Shown: in pieces, positions 37,426 to 45,989 of the stretch
How the letters are laid out: every line of letters starts with the position of its first letter
Numbering within the stretch: the stretch's first letter is position 1
NCBI RefSeq assembly: GCF_000443995.1
Contig: NZ_AUMC01000010.1
Location: 124,001-188,000 of the forward strand
Length of the DNA stretch: 64,000 nt
Origin: Bacteriovorax sp. BAL6_X
GTDB lineage: Bacteria > Bdellovibrionota > Bacteriovoracia > Bacteriovoracales > Bacteriovoracaceae
Direction: 5' to 3'
Program-made: the position numbers and the translations under genes
Notes under the pieces: model-generated
The model's database searches: none
Told to the model about the DNA's origin: nothing
Seen by the model: the letters and a program-made list of their open reading frames with translations, nothing else

Positions 37426-37971
37426 ATGTGGCAACCACCAAGAATTGAAACAAAAAGACTTGTACTAAGAGAAGTAAGGCTCAGTGACAAGGATGCGGTA
37501 TTTGAATATGGAAAGAAGCCACATATCTCGAAGTATACCCTTTGGGAGCCTCATGAGACGGTAGAAGATAGTGTCGACTTTATTGAGAAGTATGCTTTTT
37601 CAAACTACGAACAACAGGTTCCTGAGCCATTTGCAATTACCCTTAAAGGTGATGATAGGCTAATTGGTTGTGTTGGTTGTTTTTGGGTTTCAACAAAAAA
37701 CAAGTGCATGGAACTTGCCTATGTACTTAATGATGACTTTTGGGGAAAGGGGATTGTTGTTGAGGCTGCCCAGGAAGTTGTTAGCTACTGCTTTGAGAAC
37801 TTTGATATTGAGCGAATTCAGTGTCGATGTAAGGCCGAGAATATACAAAGTGAAAGGGTCATGCAAAAGCTAGGTTTTAAGTATGAGGGACTACTTCGCA
37901 ATGAAATCTATCATCGTGGGAAGCATTGGGATATGAAGTACTATTCAATTTTAAGATCAGAAGTAAAATGA
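37426..37971 (+). CDS. GNAT acetyltransferase, RimJ/RimL type
   Basis: The 181-residue product begins IETKRLVLREVRLSDKDAVF, standard for RimJ/RimL-like N-acetyltransferases, followed by AYVLNDDFWGKGIVVEAAQ (acetyl-CoA pocket) and the C-terminal RVMQKLGFKYEG. It would acetylate the N-terminus of a protein or a small amine with acetyl-CoA. In the pyrophosphate-binding loop the usual Q/RxxGxG/A reads WGKGIV, a mild variant. The 3' end overlaps the convergent lpxR-like gene by 15 bases. Confidence 0.92.
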   Translation: MWQPPRIETKRLVLREVRLSDKDAVFEYGKKPHISKYTLWEPHETVEDSVDFIEKYAFSNYEQQVPEPFAITLKGDDRLIGCVGCFWVSTKNKCMELAYVLNDDFWGKGIVVEAAQEVVSYCFENFDIERIQCRCKAENIQSERVMQKLGFKYEGLLRNEIYHRGKHWDMKYYSILRSEVK

Positions 37972-38796
37972 TGTCTCAAGGGTTGCATATGTGTGGTTAG
38001 AGGCCCCTTTAAACTGAGCTCCATTCCAGTTGGCCTTTAGTGTTATTCTCATAGCACTAAAGAAGAAGTTAAATCCTGCGTCTGCTTTATAGTAAATATC
38101 TTCCATGTCTTCATCTGAAATAACATAGACCGAATTGACTTTCTTTGAGCCCTGAAGGACAGCATCAAAATAATTTGCAACAGCTGAGCCATTGGCGAAG
38201 AATTCTAAGAACCCAAGCCTCATCCCAAGTTTTAGGCCAATTTCAATGTCACGTTTAAGGCCGCCATAGTGTCCTTGTAGCCATGGAGATAGCTCAAAAA
38301 TTGGGCCACGATTTATCTTAATAATTTTAAACTCACCATTAAAAAAATATTGATTACTTGTTTGATTTTGCCAACCATTCACTTGTGAAGAGGGAGTCAT
38401 CTTATGAAAGAGATTTTGTAAGATACCGGCCTTCGCATTTGGCCCTTGTTGTCCAGTCCAAAGATCAGCGCGGAAATAATAGTTACTGTTAACGTGGGAA
38501 AAACCTAATATTCCGTAGAGGAGTCCTGTATATGGATGATCGCCTTCAACAACTGTCGTACTTAACGTCGCTTCTGGGGTGTAGATTTTGTGGGAGACAC
38601 CGAGGCGAAACTTCGTAAGGGAGCCCTGGGAATAAAATCTCCTTTGATACATAAGCTCAAGGCCATTGGAATAGTATCGATCCGTCTGAAAAGCAGCATC
38701 GTTTTCAATTTTTATTGAAAACTCATTCTTGGGCTTACTTTGGGCAAAAGTCGAGATGGCCAAATTGAATAGGGTTAATATGAAGAACAACTTCAT
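37957..38796 (-). CDS. lpxR: LpxR family lipid A 3'-O-deacylase (DUF2219)
   Basis: The 279-residue outer-membrane barrel has signal peptide MKLFFILTLFNLAISTFA. The mature N-terminus reads FSIKIENDAAFQTDRYYSNG, the family hallmark with the adjacent Asn-Asp of the active site. HPYTGLLYG corresponds to the DRPYAG segment, and ILQNLFHKM supplies the candidate catalytic His. The C-terminus is a terminal beta strand ending in Phe (THATLETSFYF-like). The enzyme removes the 3'-acyloxyacyl chain from lipid A at the outer leaflet. In a predator it might act on its own or a prey envelope; the sequence does not decide. Confidence 0.88.
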   Translation of the reverse strand: MKLFFILTLFNLAISTFAQSKPKNEFSIKIENDAAFQTDRYYSNGLELMYQRRFYSQGSLTKFRLGVSHKIYTPEATLSTTVVEGDHPYTGLLYGILGFSHVNSNYYFRADLWTGQQGPNAKAGILQNLFHKMTPSSQVNGWQNQTSNQYFFNGEFKIIKINRGPIFELSPWLQGHYGGLKRDIEIGLKLGMRLGFLEFFANGSAVANYFDAVLQGSKKVNSVYVISDEDMEDIYYKADAGFNFFFSAMRITLKANWNGAQFKGASNHTYATLETSFYF

Positions 38797-38967
38797 CAGA
38801 TAATTATATCACTTTCAATATCCAAGTAATTAGAGATGGCCAACTTTGCTTGTTTACAAAAATATATGGCCGTAATTTTAATAAGTTATATAGGCTATAT
38901 TAAGAATATCTTGTATTGTTTACAATAAATCTCATTGTTGATTTCTTCATGTTATAAGTATTTCATT

Positions 38968-39789
38968 ATGAATAGAATTTGCCTAAAGAATAAAGTCATT
39001 GCCATTACTGGCTCTACAGGAGGTCTAGGCCAAGCTCTTTGTTTAGAGTTAGCGAAAAAGGGCGCTCTATTGGCCTTGATGGATATTGATTCTGAAAAGA
39101 TAAATTTACAAGCAAGTGAGCTGGGTGGCCTAGCACTTGAAGTTGATGTGACAAACCTTAATTCAATTGAGCTTGCAATGGCAAAGGTCAATAAGCACTT
39201 TGGAAAAATCGATATCATTATTGCAAATGCTGGTATTACAAAAATTGCCCCAATGGTTTCCTCAAGTGAAAAAGATTTTTCACGAGTGATCGACATTAAC
39301 CTAAATGGGGCCTGGAGAACTTTTAAAGCTGCTCTTCCCTATATTTCTGATAGTTCTGGCTATATGGCCGCAATATGTTCGATGGCCTCATTTGTCCATT
39401 GTCCACTACAGGCTTCATACTCCGCTAGTAAAGCAGGTCTTCATGCTGTTTGTAACAGCGTCCGAATGGAAGTGAAACATTTAGGAGTTGGTATTGGTAG
39501 TTATCATCCAACTTTTTTTCCATCTCCATTAATGGATGGGGTCACAAGCGATCCAGTTGGAAATAAACTATGGGGCGGTAATAAAGAAGGTCCTTGGAAG
39601 ATGATTACTATTGAGGAGGTTATCTCTGATATTATTACTGGTATAGAGGAGAGAGCAGAGCTTGTCGTTATTCCGAAGCGTAAGACTCTCGTTGCGAAGG
39701 CGAGTGGGTTTTTTAGGCGCTATATTGAACGTCGCGGATTTAAGGGCAGTGAAATAGAAGAAGCAATTTCTCTTTCTCAAAGAAGCTAG
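38968..39789 (+). CDS. Short-chain dehydrogenase/reductase
   Basis: The product is 273 residues from ATG 38968. The classical SDR motifs are all present: TGSTGGLGQ cofactor motif near residue 14, NAGI, Ser in CSMASF and the YSASK active-site pair. DIDSE after the second strand favours NAD. The C-terminal extension, basic and with YIERRGFKG, is typical of SDRs with a membrane-associating tail. Substrate unknown. No ribosome site is obvious; the leader contains an AT-rich promoter-like stretch. Confidence 0.9.
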   Translation: MNRICLKNKVIAITGSTGGLGQALCLELAKKGALLALMDIDSEKINLQASELGGLALEVDVTNLNSIELAMAKVNKHFGKIDIIIANAGITKIAPMVSSSEKDFSRVIDINLNGAWRTFKAALPYISDSSGYMAAICSMASFVHCPLQASYSASKAGLHAVCNSVRMEVKHLGVGIGSYHPTFFPSPLMDGVTSDPVGNKLWGGNKEGPWKMITIEEVISDIITGIEERAELVVIPKRKTLVAKASGFFRRYIERRGFKGSEIEEAISLSQRS

Positions 39790-39800
39790 CTTCACTTTGA

Positions 39801-41261
39801 TTATAGGCTCTTATGTGTTCTCTTAATATGATCATTATTATTTAATAAGTGGATAACTTCTGTGAAGTTGTGGGCACTTTCTATGACTTCCTCTGTGTCG
39901 TTTTCAAGCTCTTCATTATATAAATAGTGATCGATGCTATCTTGAAGTTTTTGAAATAGAGGAAGGAGTTTTGCTTCAATTTCTTGAGAGAACATCATTG
40001 AAGTTTCTTGCTTAACAAGTTTTTTAATACTTTTATAAATTGACTCTTGTTTATGAAAGAAGCCAATTACAACTTTTGAGAAGTAAACAATAAAAGATAT
40101 AAATAATATAGAATCGACAATGTCGTTAATGGCCAGTGAAAGTAGGCATGCTGTTAGTGTGAGACTGTAGATATATTTAACTCTAGTGTTGGCGGCCAAG
40201 ACAATCGTAAACAAGTAACTGCTTAAAAGTAGTGGAAGCGCAATTGGAGAGTTTGAGTTCAAGTAAAATTTAAGAGTAAATAATAGTTGAGCATTGAAGA
40301 GATAAATATAGCTGATCTTTTGAATCGAAAAGTGATTTGTCGTTTTGTATAGATGAAAAGCAAAGAGTAGAAAGTTTAAAACTATCGCTAAACCAGAATA
40401 AGAAATATTTGAAATCGGTTTAAATAAATCAACAGCAAAGAAAGTATAAAAGAGGCTCATCGATAGAATAACGATTATTGAAGACTTTTTGAAATTATTA
40501 AAAATTGGTACATTAAAGATATCAACTTGGTGGTCAAGTAAATGATCAACATCGTCAAATTCTTTCTTTAGAAAGTCTTCAATACGACTACTATTAACCC
40601 TTAAGCTATTTTTAATCTTATCTCTGTCATTAAGGCCAGAGGAAATCATAGCAAGCATATTGTTGATAGGATTTAATAAATTGTGAGTAAAGTAACTTTT
40701 TAAGTTTAAAATATTTTTGTGAAGTTCTTTCTTATGCCAAATTTGATTAGCATTCTCCTTAAAGGTAATCGACTGAATCGAGCTAACAGTTGTAATGAAA
40801 ATATGAAGAAACGTCACGATAACGAGATTCTGGTCCTCTAGAAAATAGTTATTAGTGCTTATAATTATAAAGTGGATGAGACAGTACTTGATATTTGTGT
40901 GCTGGAGGTGAAAGGCCAACACAATGATTCCCGCAATATAACATAGAGAGCTCGTTGCTGAATAGTCAGCTAAGCGAGGGTAGATCGACCAGAGTAGACT
41001 TTCGACAACTACTGAGAAGAAAATGACAAAGGTAAGGTTATTTTTAAAAAGTTTCTTGTAAAAGACAATTGCCATAATGAGGTCGAAGGCGATCATATAA
41101 TTGAACGTAGTTAATAGGTGTGGTTCTATATTATAAAAATAGAATACAACATACAGAACAGACATTAGAAGGCCTGCGAGAAAGTGCATCTCGAAGAATT
41201 CTCGATACTTCTGATCTAAATGGTAATAATCATTAACCAAAATCTTGCCCTGTCCAAACAT
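39801..41261 (-). CDS. Polytopic membrane protein with histidine-kinase-like H-box, no ATPase domain
   Basis: The 486-residue product has two similar membrane blocks of about five to six spans each (residues 25-165 and 255-410). Between them lies a cytoplasmic helical segment: KKELHKNILNLKSYFTHNLL, with His193 in FTHNLLNPINNML. That pattern resembles the H-box of HisKA domains (HxxxxP), and the following 50 residues could form the second dimerisation helix. No N, G1 or G2 boxes follow; the chain goes straight into the second membrane block and then a C-terminal acidic helix. It could be a signalling scaffold or a receptor for a separate kinase. No adjacent kinase or regulator is present. Confidence 0.7.
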   Translation of the reverse strand: MFGQGKILVNDYYHLDQKYREFFEMHFLAGLLMSVLYVVFYFYNIEPHLLTTFNYMIAFDLIMAIVFYKKLFKNNLTFVIFFSVVVESLLWSIYPRLADYSATSSLCYIAGIIVLAFHLQHTNIKYCLIHFIIISTNNYFLEDQNLVIVTFLHIFITTVSSIQSITFKENANQIWHKKELHKNILNLKSYFTHNLLNPINNMLAMISSGLNDRDKIKNSLRVNSSRIEDFLKKEFDDVDHLLDHQVDIFNVPIFNNFKKSSIIVILSMSLFYTFFAVDLFKPISNISYSGLAIVLNFLLFAFHLYKTTNHFSIQKISYIYLFNAQLLFTLKFYLNSNSPIALPLLLSSYLFTIVLAANTRVKYIYSLTLTACLLSLAINDIVDSILFISFIVYFSKVVIGFFHKQESIYKSIKKLVKQETSMMFSQEIEAKLLPLFQKLQDSIDHYLYNEELENDTEEVIESAHNFTEVIHLLNNNDHIKRTHKSL

Positions 41262-41417
41262 AATTAACTAACTAGTAGTTACAACCTCTTAAAACTATAA
41301 TTATTATACAATACATTATATTTTAAAAAAGTACATATTTAGTCCAGTATTGGCTAACGTAATTTTAATGAGTTATAAAATTCAAGTGAACTTAGTGACC
41401 TTGATGGAAAGAACAAA

Positions 41418-41435
41418 GCCGCTTAAAGAAGCGGC
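41418..41435 (-). terminator. Intrinsic terminator after the 41442 gene
   Basis: GCCGCTT pairs with AAGCGGC around a 4-base loop, and on the - strand the tail reads TTTGTTC. It starts seven bases beyond the stop codon. Confidence 0.75.
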
Positions 41436-41441
41436 CTTGGT

Positions 41442-42326
41442 TTATTTCATAACTTTTAAGAACTCAATCATAAACTCTTTGTAAACGGAGTTGCTGGCCT
41501 TAAGGGCCGCTTGGTAGGCTTTCTTTGCATCGATTTTTTGGAGCATATGCAGATGAGATTCAAGCTCTTCTTTTGAGAGACTATCGTATGACATATCGAG
41601 TGCCATCTTTATATTCTTTCCCTGCGCGGCCAAGATCGCATCTGTTTGTTTTTGAGCATTGCTAACGACTTCATTTATATTTAAAGTCGGACTCTTTTCT
41701 TGCTCTGTATGAATCATCATGGCCTGAATTAAGCTCTTAGATGAGGCAGTAGACTGCTCAAGAAGTGAGGCTTCATCAATAATGCCATTCACTAACTCTT
41801 TTTTGTCTTCTGGAAGCTCGTAATTTTTGCCATTGGTAATGTGGTCGACTATTTTTTCCTGAGTTTGTTGTGCATTTTCTTGAAGCTTTTTAGAAGTCTC
41901 ACTATCTTGAATTTCTGCGATGGCCTCAAGTTCATCAAGACTTAAGTTCTCGTATGATTTTTCAAGCTTTTCTTGGAATGGAAAATTTCTTACAAGCTCT
42001 AGTAGCTTTTCTTTTTTTTCTGGGGACTGCTCATTAAATTTTTTATTTTTAAATGCGTTTTCAAATGTTTGATTGAGTTTAGCATTTGAAAGGTCTTTCA
42101 AAAGTTTTTTGATAAGTACTTTCTTTTCACTTAATACCTCAGGTGTATCAACTGTTTTCTTTAATGTATTATTTTCTACTAGGGGAGTCGAAGATGATTC
42201 TATCGATGCCTTTTGTACTTCTTTTGTTGTTGTCGTTAAAATGTCATCTTGTGCTTGCTTAGGATTTACGACTAAGTAATAAATCGCAATTAAGATAATT
42301 GGTAAAATTAAAATAAGCTTTTTCAT
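41442..42326 (-). CDS. Membrane-anchored helical protein of unknown function
   Basis: The 294-residue product has one N-terminal span (KKLILILPIILIAIYYLVV) and then a Thr/Ser-rich linker. About 220 residues of charged helices follow, with no cysteine. Motifs such as SLDELEAIAEIQDS and DSLSKEELESHLHMLQKI recur in pattern (D-S-L-S-x-E-E-L), suggesting a repeated helical hairpin that faces the periplasm. It starts at ATG 42326, after GAGGAATT, and overlaps the end of a 38-codon open frame by an ATGA junction. I do not recognise a family. Confidence 0.72.
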   Translation of the reverse strand: MKKLILILPIILIAIYYLVVNPKQAQDDILTTTTKEVQKASIESSSTPLVENNTLKKTVDTPEVLSEKKVLIKKLLKDLSNAKLNQTFENAFKNKKFNEQSPEKKEKLLELVRNFPFQEKLEKSYENLSLDELEAIAEIQDSETSKKLQENAQQTQEKIVDHITNGKNYELPEDKKELVNGIIDEASLLEQSTASSKSLIQAMMIHTEQEKSPTLNINEVVSNAQKQTDAILAAQGKNIKMALDMSYDSLSKEELESHLHMLQKIDAKKAYQAALKASNSVYKEFMIEFLKVMK

Positions 42327-42439
42327 AATTCCTCGATATTTAGAGCTTTGATATATGTCTTTGTAAATTTTGCTAGATTAGTTGAGAGTGTTTTTATTGA
42401 GTCTTTTTGTAAACGAAGTGTGTAAAAATGAAGGTACAT
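42323..42439 (-). CDS. Possible 38-residue peptide upstream of the 41442 gene
   Basis: ATG 42439 opens a frame of 38 codons (MYLHFYTLRLQKDSIKTL at the start) that stops in an ATGA overlap with the 42326 start. The peptide is basic and helical. The overlap favours translational coupling, but the start lacks a good ribosome site and overlaps nothing that supports it. The frame stays open further 5', into the end of the pseudogene at 42448. Confidence 0.3.
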   Translation of the reverse strand: MYLHFYTLRLQKDSIKTLSTNLAKFTKTYIKALNIEEL

Positions 42440-42447
42440 ACCACGTA

Positions 42448-42711
42448 TCAAAGGTAGTAATTCAAGTCTAGCTTGATTGATTGGATACTTCTCGTGGAGT
42501 TTTCAGATGCATTTAGACTAAAGATAAAACCTAATCTCTTGTTAATACGATATGAGGTATCAAGGGCTGCTTCTTCAAGGTATTCATATTGTTTTGGTAC
42601 ATAAAATTTTAAGGAGTACCTAAGGTGAAACTTCAAACTTTCATATGAACGAAGAATTACACCTGTTGAAAGTCCTGCTATATAGAAGTCTGTTGATGTA
42701 TATAATGAGTT
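42448..42711 (-). pseudogene. C-terminal remnant of an outer-membrane beta-barrel protein
   Basis: From a stop near 42712 the - strand stays open for 87 codons without an ATG. It has the alternating pattern of barrel strands (STDFYIAGLSTGVIL, LKFHLRYSLKFYV, LDTSYRINKRLGFIFSLN) and ends in a strand LDLNYYL, like a terminal barrel strand. No signal peptide or start is present. It resembles the C-terminal barrel of the DUF4105 protein at 43517, so it may be what remains of a related gene. Confidence 0.5.
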
Positions 42712-42814
42712 TTAAAGTACAGATGAATGTGCTTTAAGAAGTCAAAGAGCGAAGCTAGAAATTGGGAAATATTAATTTAGTGAAAGTTTGAATCCCTAGA
42801 TAATTAGGGCCTTT

Positions 42815-42857
42815 TATAAAACAGATATTCGCAAGGGGATTCGTACCCCTGTTACCG
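42815..42857 (-). tRNA. Decayed partial copy of tRNA-Glu 3' half (not functional)
   Basis: By hand count, 38 of 43 bases match the 3' part of the intact tRNA-Glu and its flank at 52060-52102, including the T arm region CAAGGGGATTCG. Similarity fades into the anticodon stem (GTGAAAAG). The 5' half is gone. I read it as an old attachment-site scar at the outer edge of the hot spot. Confidence 0.75.
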
Positions 42858-42874
42858 TGTGAAAAGAAGGTGGC

Positions 42875-43109
42875 CTATTGTGCCACCTCGTTTACTTTAA
42901 GATTTTTAATTAGGTTATAAGCAGAATTTGATTTAAGTACTTTTTCTTGTAAATCGTTTGCCGTGATATCCAAGTTATTCATTAGATATTTATTATAATA
43001 ACAATCCTCATTACAATTTTTTAACTCATTGAAGTAACTATAGATATATCTTCTAATTTCTTTGTTTACTTCATTTCTTTCTAGTAGTTTATGCTCAAAT
43101 TTTATTCAT
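42875..43109 (-). pseudogene. Frameshifted small gene downstream of the PEGA lipoprotein
   Basis: An ATG at 43109 overlaps the PEGA gene's TGA (ATGA), but its frame ends after four codons in ATGAATAAAATTTGA. The adjacent frame then runs for about 75 codons: FEHKLLERNEVNKEIRRYIY, later NELKNCNEDCYYNKYLMN, ending in NEVAQ at 42875. One base lost in the AAAATTT run would restore a product of about 77 residues. Either the gene is broken, or it uses slippage on that run. It stops against the tRNA-Glu scar. No family recognised. Confidence 0.5.
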
Positions 43110-43480
43110 CTCATAGCTGTTGTTTTAGATTTTTTTCTAAGTTCAAAGTGGTAGCTATTTGGAGAATATTCATAAATAGCACCAGTGACTGCATCTGTTG
43201 TTGAAAGATCCCAGAATACGTTGATAATAGCTACGCCATCAAAACTCTTTTCAAGTGGTCTAGAAACAGTTTTGTAGCCTTTCTTTTTGATCATTATTGT
43301 ATCAAATTGATTTTTTTTAAGCTTAACAGTAAGAGGTGTAACTCCTCTTTCTACTCCGTCAATTAGTACAACAGCACCTTCTGGGCTACTTGTGAATGTA
43401 ATCGATTGATCTGTACCTTTTAATACAGTTGCACATGATGTTAAGACAAATAATGTTACTAAAATAAATAGATTTCTCAT
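43106..43480 (-). CDS. PEGA-domain lipoprotein
   Basis: The 124-residue product starts at ATG 43480 after AGGAGGGAGAAG. The signal peptide ends in lipobox LTSC (Cys16). The mature part has a PEGA domain (residues about 28-75): ITFTSSPEGAVVLIDGVERG then TPLTVKLKK, a surface carbohydrate-binding-like beta fold. The C-terminal region, FDGVAIINVFWDLSTTDAVTG, is seen in lipoproteins that carry the same domain. Probably on the outer membrane. It lies divergent from the DUF4105 protein at 43517 with only 36 bases between the starts. Confidence 0.88.
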   Translation of the reverse strand: MRNLFILVTLFVLTSCATVLKGTDQSITFTSSPEGAVVLIDGVERGVTPLTVKLKKNQFDTIMIKKKGYKTVSRPLEKSFDGVAIINVFWDLSTTDAVTGAIYEYSPNSYHFELRKKSKTTAMR

Positions 43481-43516
43481 AAACTTCTCCCTCCTGTAGT
43501 GATATTATTTTGACGT

Positions 43517-45049
43517 ATGATAAATTATTTACTCATATTTCTTTCGTTCAGTTTTAATGTTTTTGCATTAGATAATAAGGCATTAAATGATCGTTTCTTA
43601 GTAAATTCTTTACTCTTTGATGATAATAGAAAACTGGCTAATAGCAACTACTTTTATTTGGGGGAAGAAGATACAATTCCATCAGAAATTAATGAGAATG
43701 TAAAAGTGTCTCTTGAACATAAGAAGAAGTACAAATGTAATTATCCATTTAGATATTTACGAATTAATAAGAAAGAAAAAATTGAGAATATCTTAAGGTC
43801 GTGTCCCAAACTGGCGTCCTTTTATGACTCATTTCAAAAGCAGTTTGTTTCTTTGACATTTGCTACTGAATCTATAAATGGACCAGCTTCTTCTTTTGGC
43901 CATATATTAATTGTATTTCACGATAGTATTACACCAGATGGTGATGCTGATGTGATTGAGTTTTCTGCCCGGCCACCGGAAAATATCGGTGCTATTGAAT
44001 ATTTGAAAAATGGTATCTCTGGGCAATTTGATGGATATTATTCACGTAAAAAATACTCAATAAGTTTATTGGAGTATTCGATTCAAGAACAACGTAATTT
44101 TATTAATATTAACCTTAATTATTCTCGTGAAAAAATTGATAACTTAATTCTAAGTTTGTATGAAGTACAAAAGATAAAACTACCTTATTATTTTTTCACA
44201 AAAAACTGTGCCTATTTTCTATCAAGACTCCTTGGAAATGTTGATGAAAGATTTCATAAACCAAAATATCTCAATGCACCTTTTTCATTGTTTAAAAGGA
44301 TTCAGAACAAATCTGCTGTTGTAGCACGTACAACCGTTGATAAAATTCTTCTCGCTAGCAATGATGATACGGCACAGTATTACTCTGATGAATATCAATT
44401 TATGTATAAAAAAAAATGGAACTCTCAATATGCTTATAAAAGTCAAACAGATGTTGAGCTTATTGATAATCATTACTTCGATAATATAAATCTTAAAAAT
44501 TTAGGAAGCTCTCTTGAATTTACTTATAGTACAGATAAACGATCTCGATTTCATTTTAAACTAGTTTCTAAAAATATAGAGGATCAGCAATTTAATATTA
44601 ACTCATATACTTCGTTTGAACTATTAGGTCTTGGGTTAACAATTGACTCTGAAAAGGCGAATGCAAATATAAGAATTATCGATGTATCTGATTATCCAAT
44701 TTTTACAACTTCTTTACCTAAGATAAGTTGGAACTTAAATTCATATTACGAAGAAGAAATTGAAGGTGAATTATTTTTCGGTCTACGCTTTGGTGAAGAG
44801 TACTCTATTATACCACTTGTCGGGTTTAACACTTTAAACGATACATTTTTAAAATTATCTTTTTTTACAGATTTAACTAATGAGCTAAGAGCAATCTACT
44901 CAGCAGAATATGGCAACATAGACGATATTTTTCATAAGTTTAAAATACTATATTCTATTCGTAACTATAACTTAGAGATGAGTATAAAGAACGATTCTAA
45001 CAATACAGAGATCTTAACAGGTTTTAAATATTACTTAGATATTCTTTAA
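43517..45049 (+). CDS. Exported DUF4105 (Lnb N-terminal domain) protein with C-terminal barrel
   Basis: The 510-residue product has signal peptide MINYLLIFLSFSFNVFA. Residues about 100-260 are a DUF4105 domain: ASSFGHILIVFHD with the conserved His, and YYFFTKNCAYFLSRLLG with the conserved Cys, an NlpC/P60-like catalytic pair. The C-terminal half from about residue 310 is made of alternating strands ending in ILTGFKYYLDIL, consistent with an outer-membrane beta-barrel. The start is ATG 43517. Base composition is AT-richer than the core genes, in keeping with the accessory region. It is the second DUF4105 protein in the window (see 30468). Confidence 0.75.
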   Translation: MINYLLIFLSFSFNVFALDNKALNDRFLVNSLLFDDNRKLANSNYFYLGEEDTIPSEINENVKVSLEHKKKYKCNYPFRYLRINKKEKIENILRSCPKLASFYDSFQKQFVSLTFATESINGPASSFGHILIVFHDSITPDGDADVIEFSARPPENIGAIEYLKNGISGQFDGYYSRKKYSISLLEYSIQEQRNFININLNYSREKIDNLILSLYEVQKIKLPYYFFTKNCAYFLSRLLGNVDERFHKPKYLNAPFSLFKRIQNKSAVVARTTVDKILLASNDDTAQYYSDEYQFMYKKKWNSQYAYKSQTDVELIDNHYFDNINLKNLGSSLEFTYSTDKRSRFHFKLVSKNIEDQQFNINSYTSFELLGLGLTIDSEKANANIRIIDVSDYPIFTTSLPKISWNLNSYYEEEIEGELFFGLRFGEEYSIIPLVGFNTLNDTFLKLSFFTDLTNELRAIYSAEYGNIDDIFHKFKILYSIRNYNLEMSIKNDSNNTEILTGFKYYLDIL

Positions 45050-45083
45050 CTGTGTACATAAACTGTTTCTTATATATTTAATT

Positions 45084-45863
45084 ATGAAAGAAATAGTTCT
45101 CTTCTTATTACTTACAACACTTTTAAGTTCCTGTAGTCGATTTTTAATTTTTCATCCAGACCAAGAAGACTATCTTGACTTAGCTCCAATTGAAAATGAA
45201 GTTCAAAAGACTTTCATAAAATCAAAATCTGGTAATAGTCTAAGTGTCTGGAAAATAATTCCAAAAGGTGAAGCCATAGGAACAATCTTGCATTTTCATG
45301 GTAATGCTCAAAATAACTCTGCTCATATTCATAGTATTAACTGGCTAGTTGATAGGGGCTATAAAGTTTATATGTTAGACTATAGTGGCTATGGCTCATC
45401 TGAAGGAAGTGCGACACTTAATAACTTCAAGTTAGATACGCTATCTTTTGTCGATTACTTTAGTCGTGAAGTTGATAATTGTATTATGTATGGCCAATCC
45501 TTAGGCGGCTATGGAGTCGCATATGTATTGAGTGAGAGGAGCAATGTAAAGTGTAGTACGATTATTCTCGAATCTAGTTTTGATTCATTTCATAAGCTTG
45601 TAGATGATAAAGCTTCAAACTCTGTCGTTAAGTTTATTGGAAAAGTTATTCTAGAGAGTGGAACTCTTGAAGCTAACTATAATAGAAAGAAAGTTATTGT
45701 TTTAGTGAATAAAAAGGATCATGTTATTCCATTTAAAACAACAATGGAAATGTATGGAAGAATAAGCTCTAAACAAAAAGATGTAATCATATCTGATACT
45801 TATGCTCATTCTCGCATTAGTTACCAAAATAAAGAAGTTCTCATTAAAAAACTTAAGAAGTGA
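45084..45863 (+). CDS. Alpha/beta hydrolase lipoprotein
   Basis: The 259-residue product has signal peptide and lipobox LSSC (Cys17). The hydrolase fold follows, with LHFHGNAQNN (oxyanion HG), MLDYSGYGSSEG, nucleophile elbow GQSLGG (about residue 138), Asp in NKKDHVIPF and His in YAHSRIS. This is the BEM46/ABHD13-like group of serine hydrolases. It is predicted to sit on the outer or inner membrane facing the periplasm. It lies 34 bases after the DUF4105 gene and just outside the left end of the integrated island. Confidence 0.87.
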   Translation: MKEIVLFLLLTTLLSSCSRFLIFHPDQEDYLDLAPIENEVQKTFIKSKSGNSLSVWKIIPKGEAIGTILHFHGNAQNNSAHIHSINWLVDRGYKVYMLDYSGYGSSEGSATLNNFKLDTLSFVDYFSREVDNCIMYGQSLGGYGVAYVLSERSNVKCSTIILESSFDSFHKLVDDKASNSVVKFIGKVILESGTLEANYNRKKVIVLVNKKDHVIPFKTTMEMYGRISSKQKDVIISDTYAHSRISYQNKEVLIKKLKK

Positions 45864-45883
45864 TCAAAGATATTAGGGCCTAA

Positions 45884-45909
45884 TATAAAACTGGTACTCC
45901 CAAGGGGAT
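45884..45909. repeat. Distal attachment site (att), copy of tRNA-Glu 3' end
   Basis: 26 bases identical to 52060-52085. They contain the tRNA-Glu 3' terminal bases with encoded CCA (TGGTACTCCCAAGGGGAT on the + strand). Similarity stops sharply on both sides. Confidence 0.88.
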
Positions 45910-45989
45910 ATCCAGATACAAAAAATAATTCAATATTAACAAAGGCTTAGGAGTAAAATCAGTCGTTTATCTTTCTTTCCTCTCATCGT

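Noticed and set aside
45881-45909. Left att considered a complete second tRNA-Glu gene
   Set aside because: Only 26 bases match; there is no anticodon arm or 5' half.
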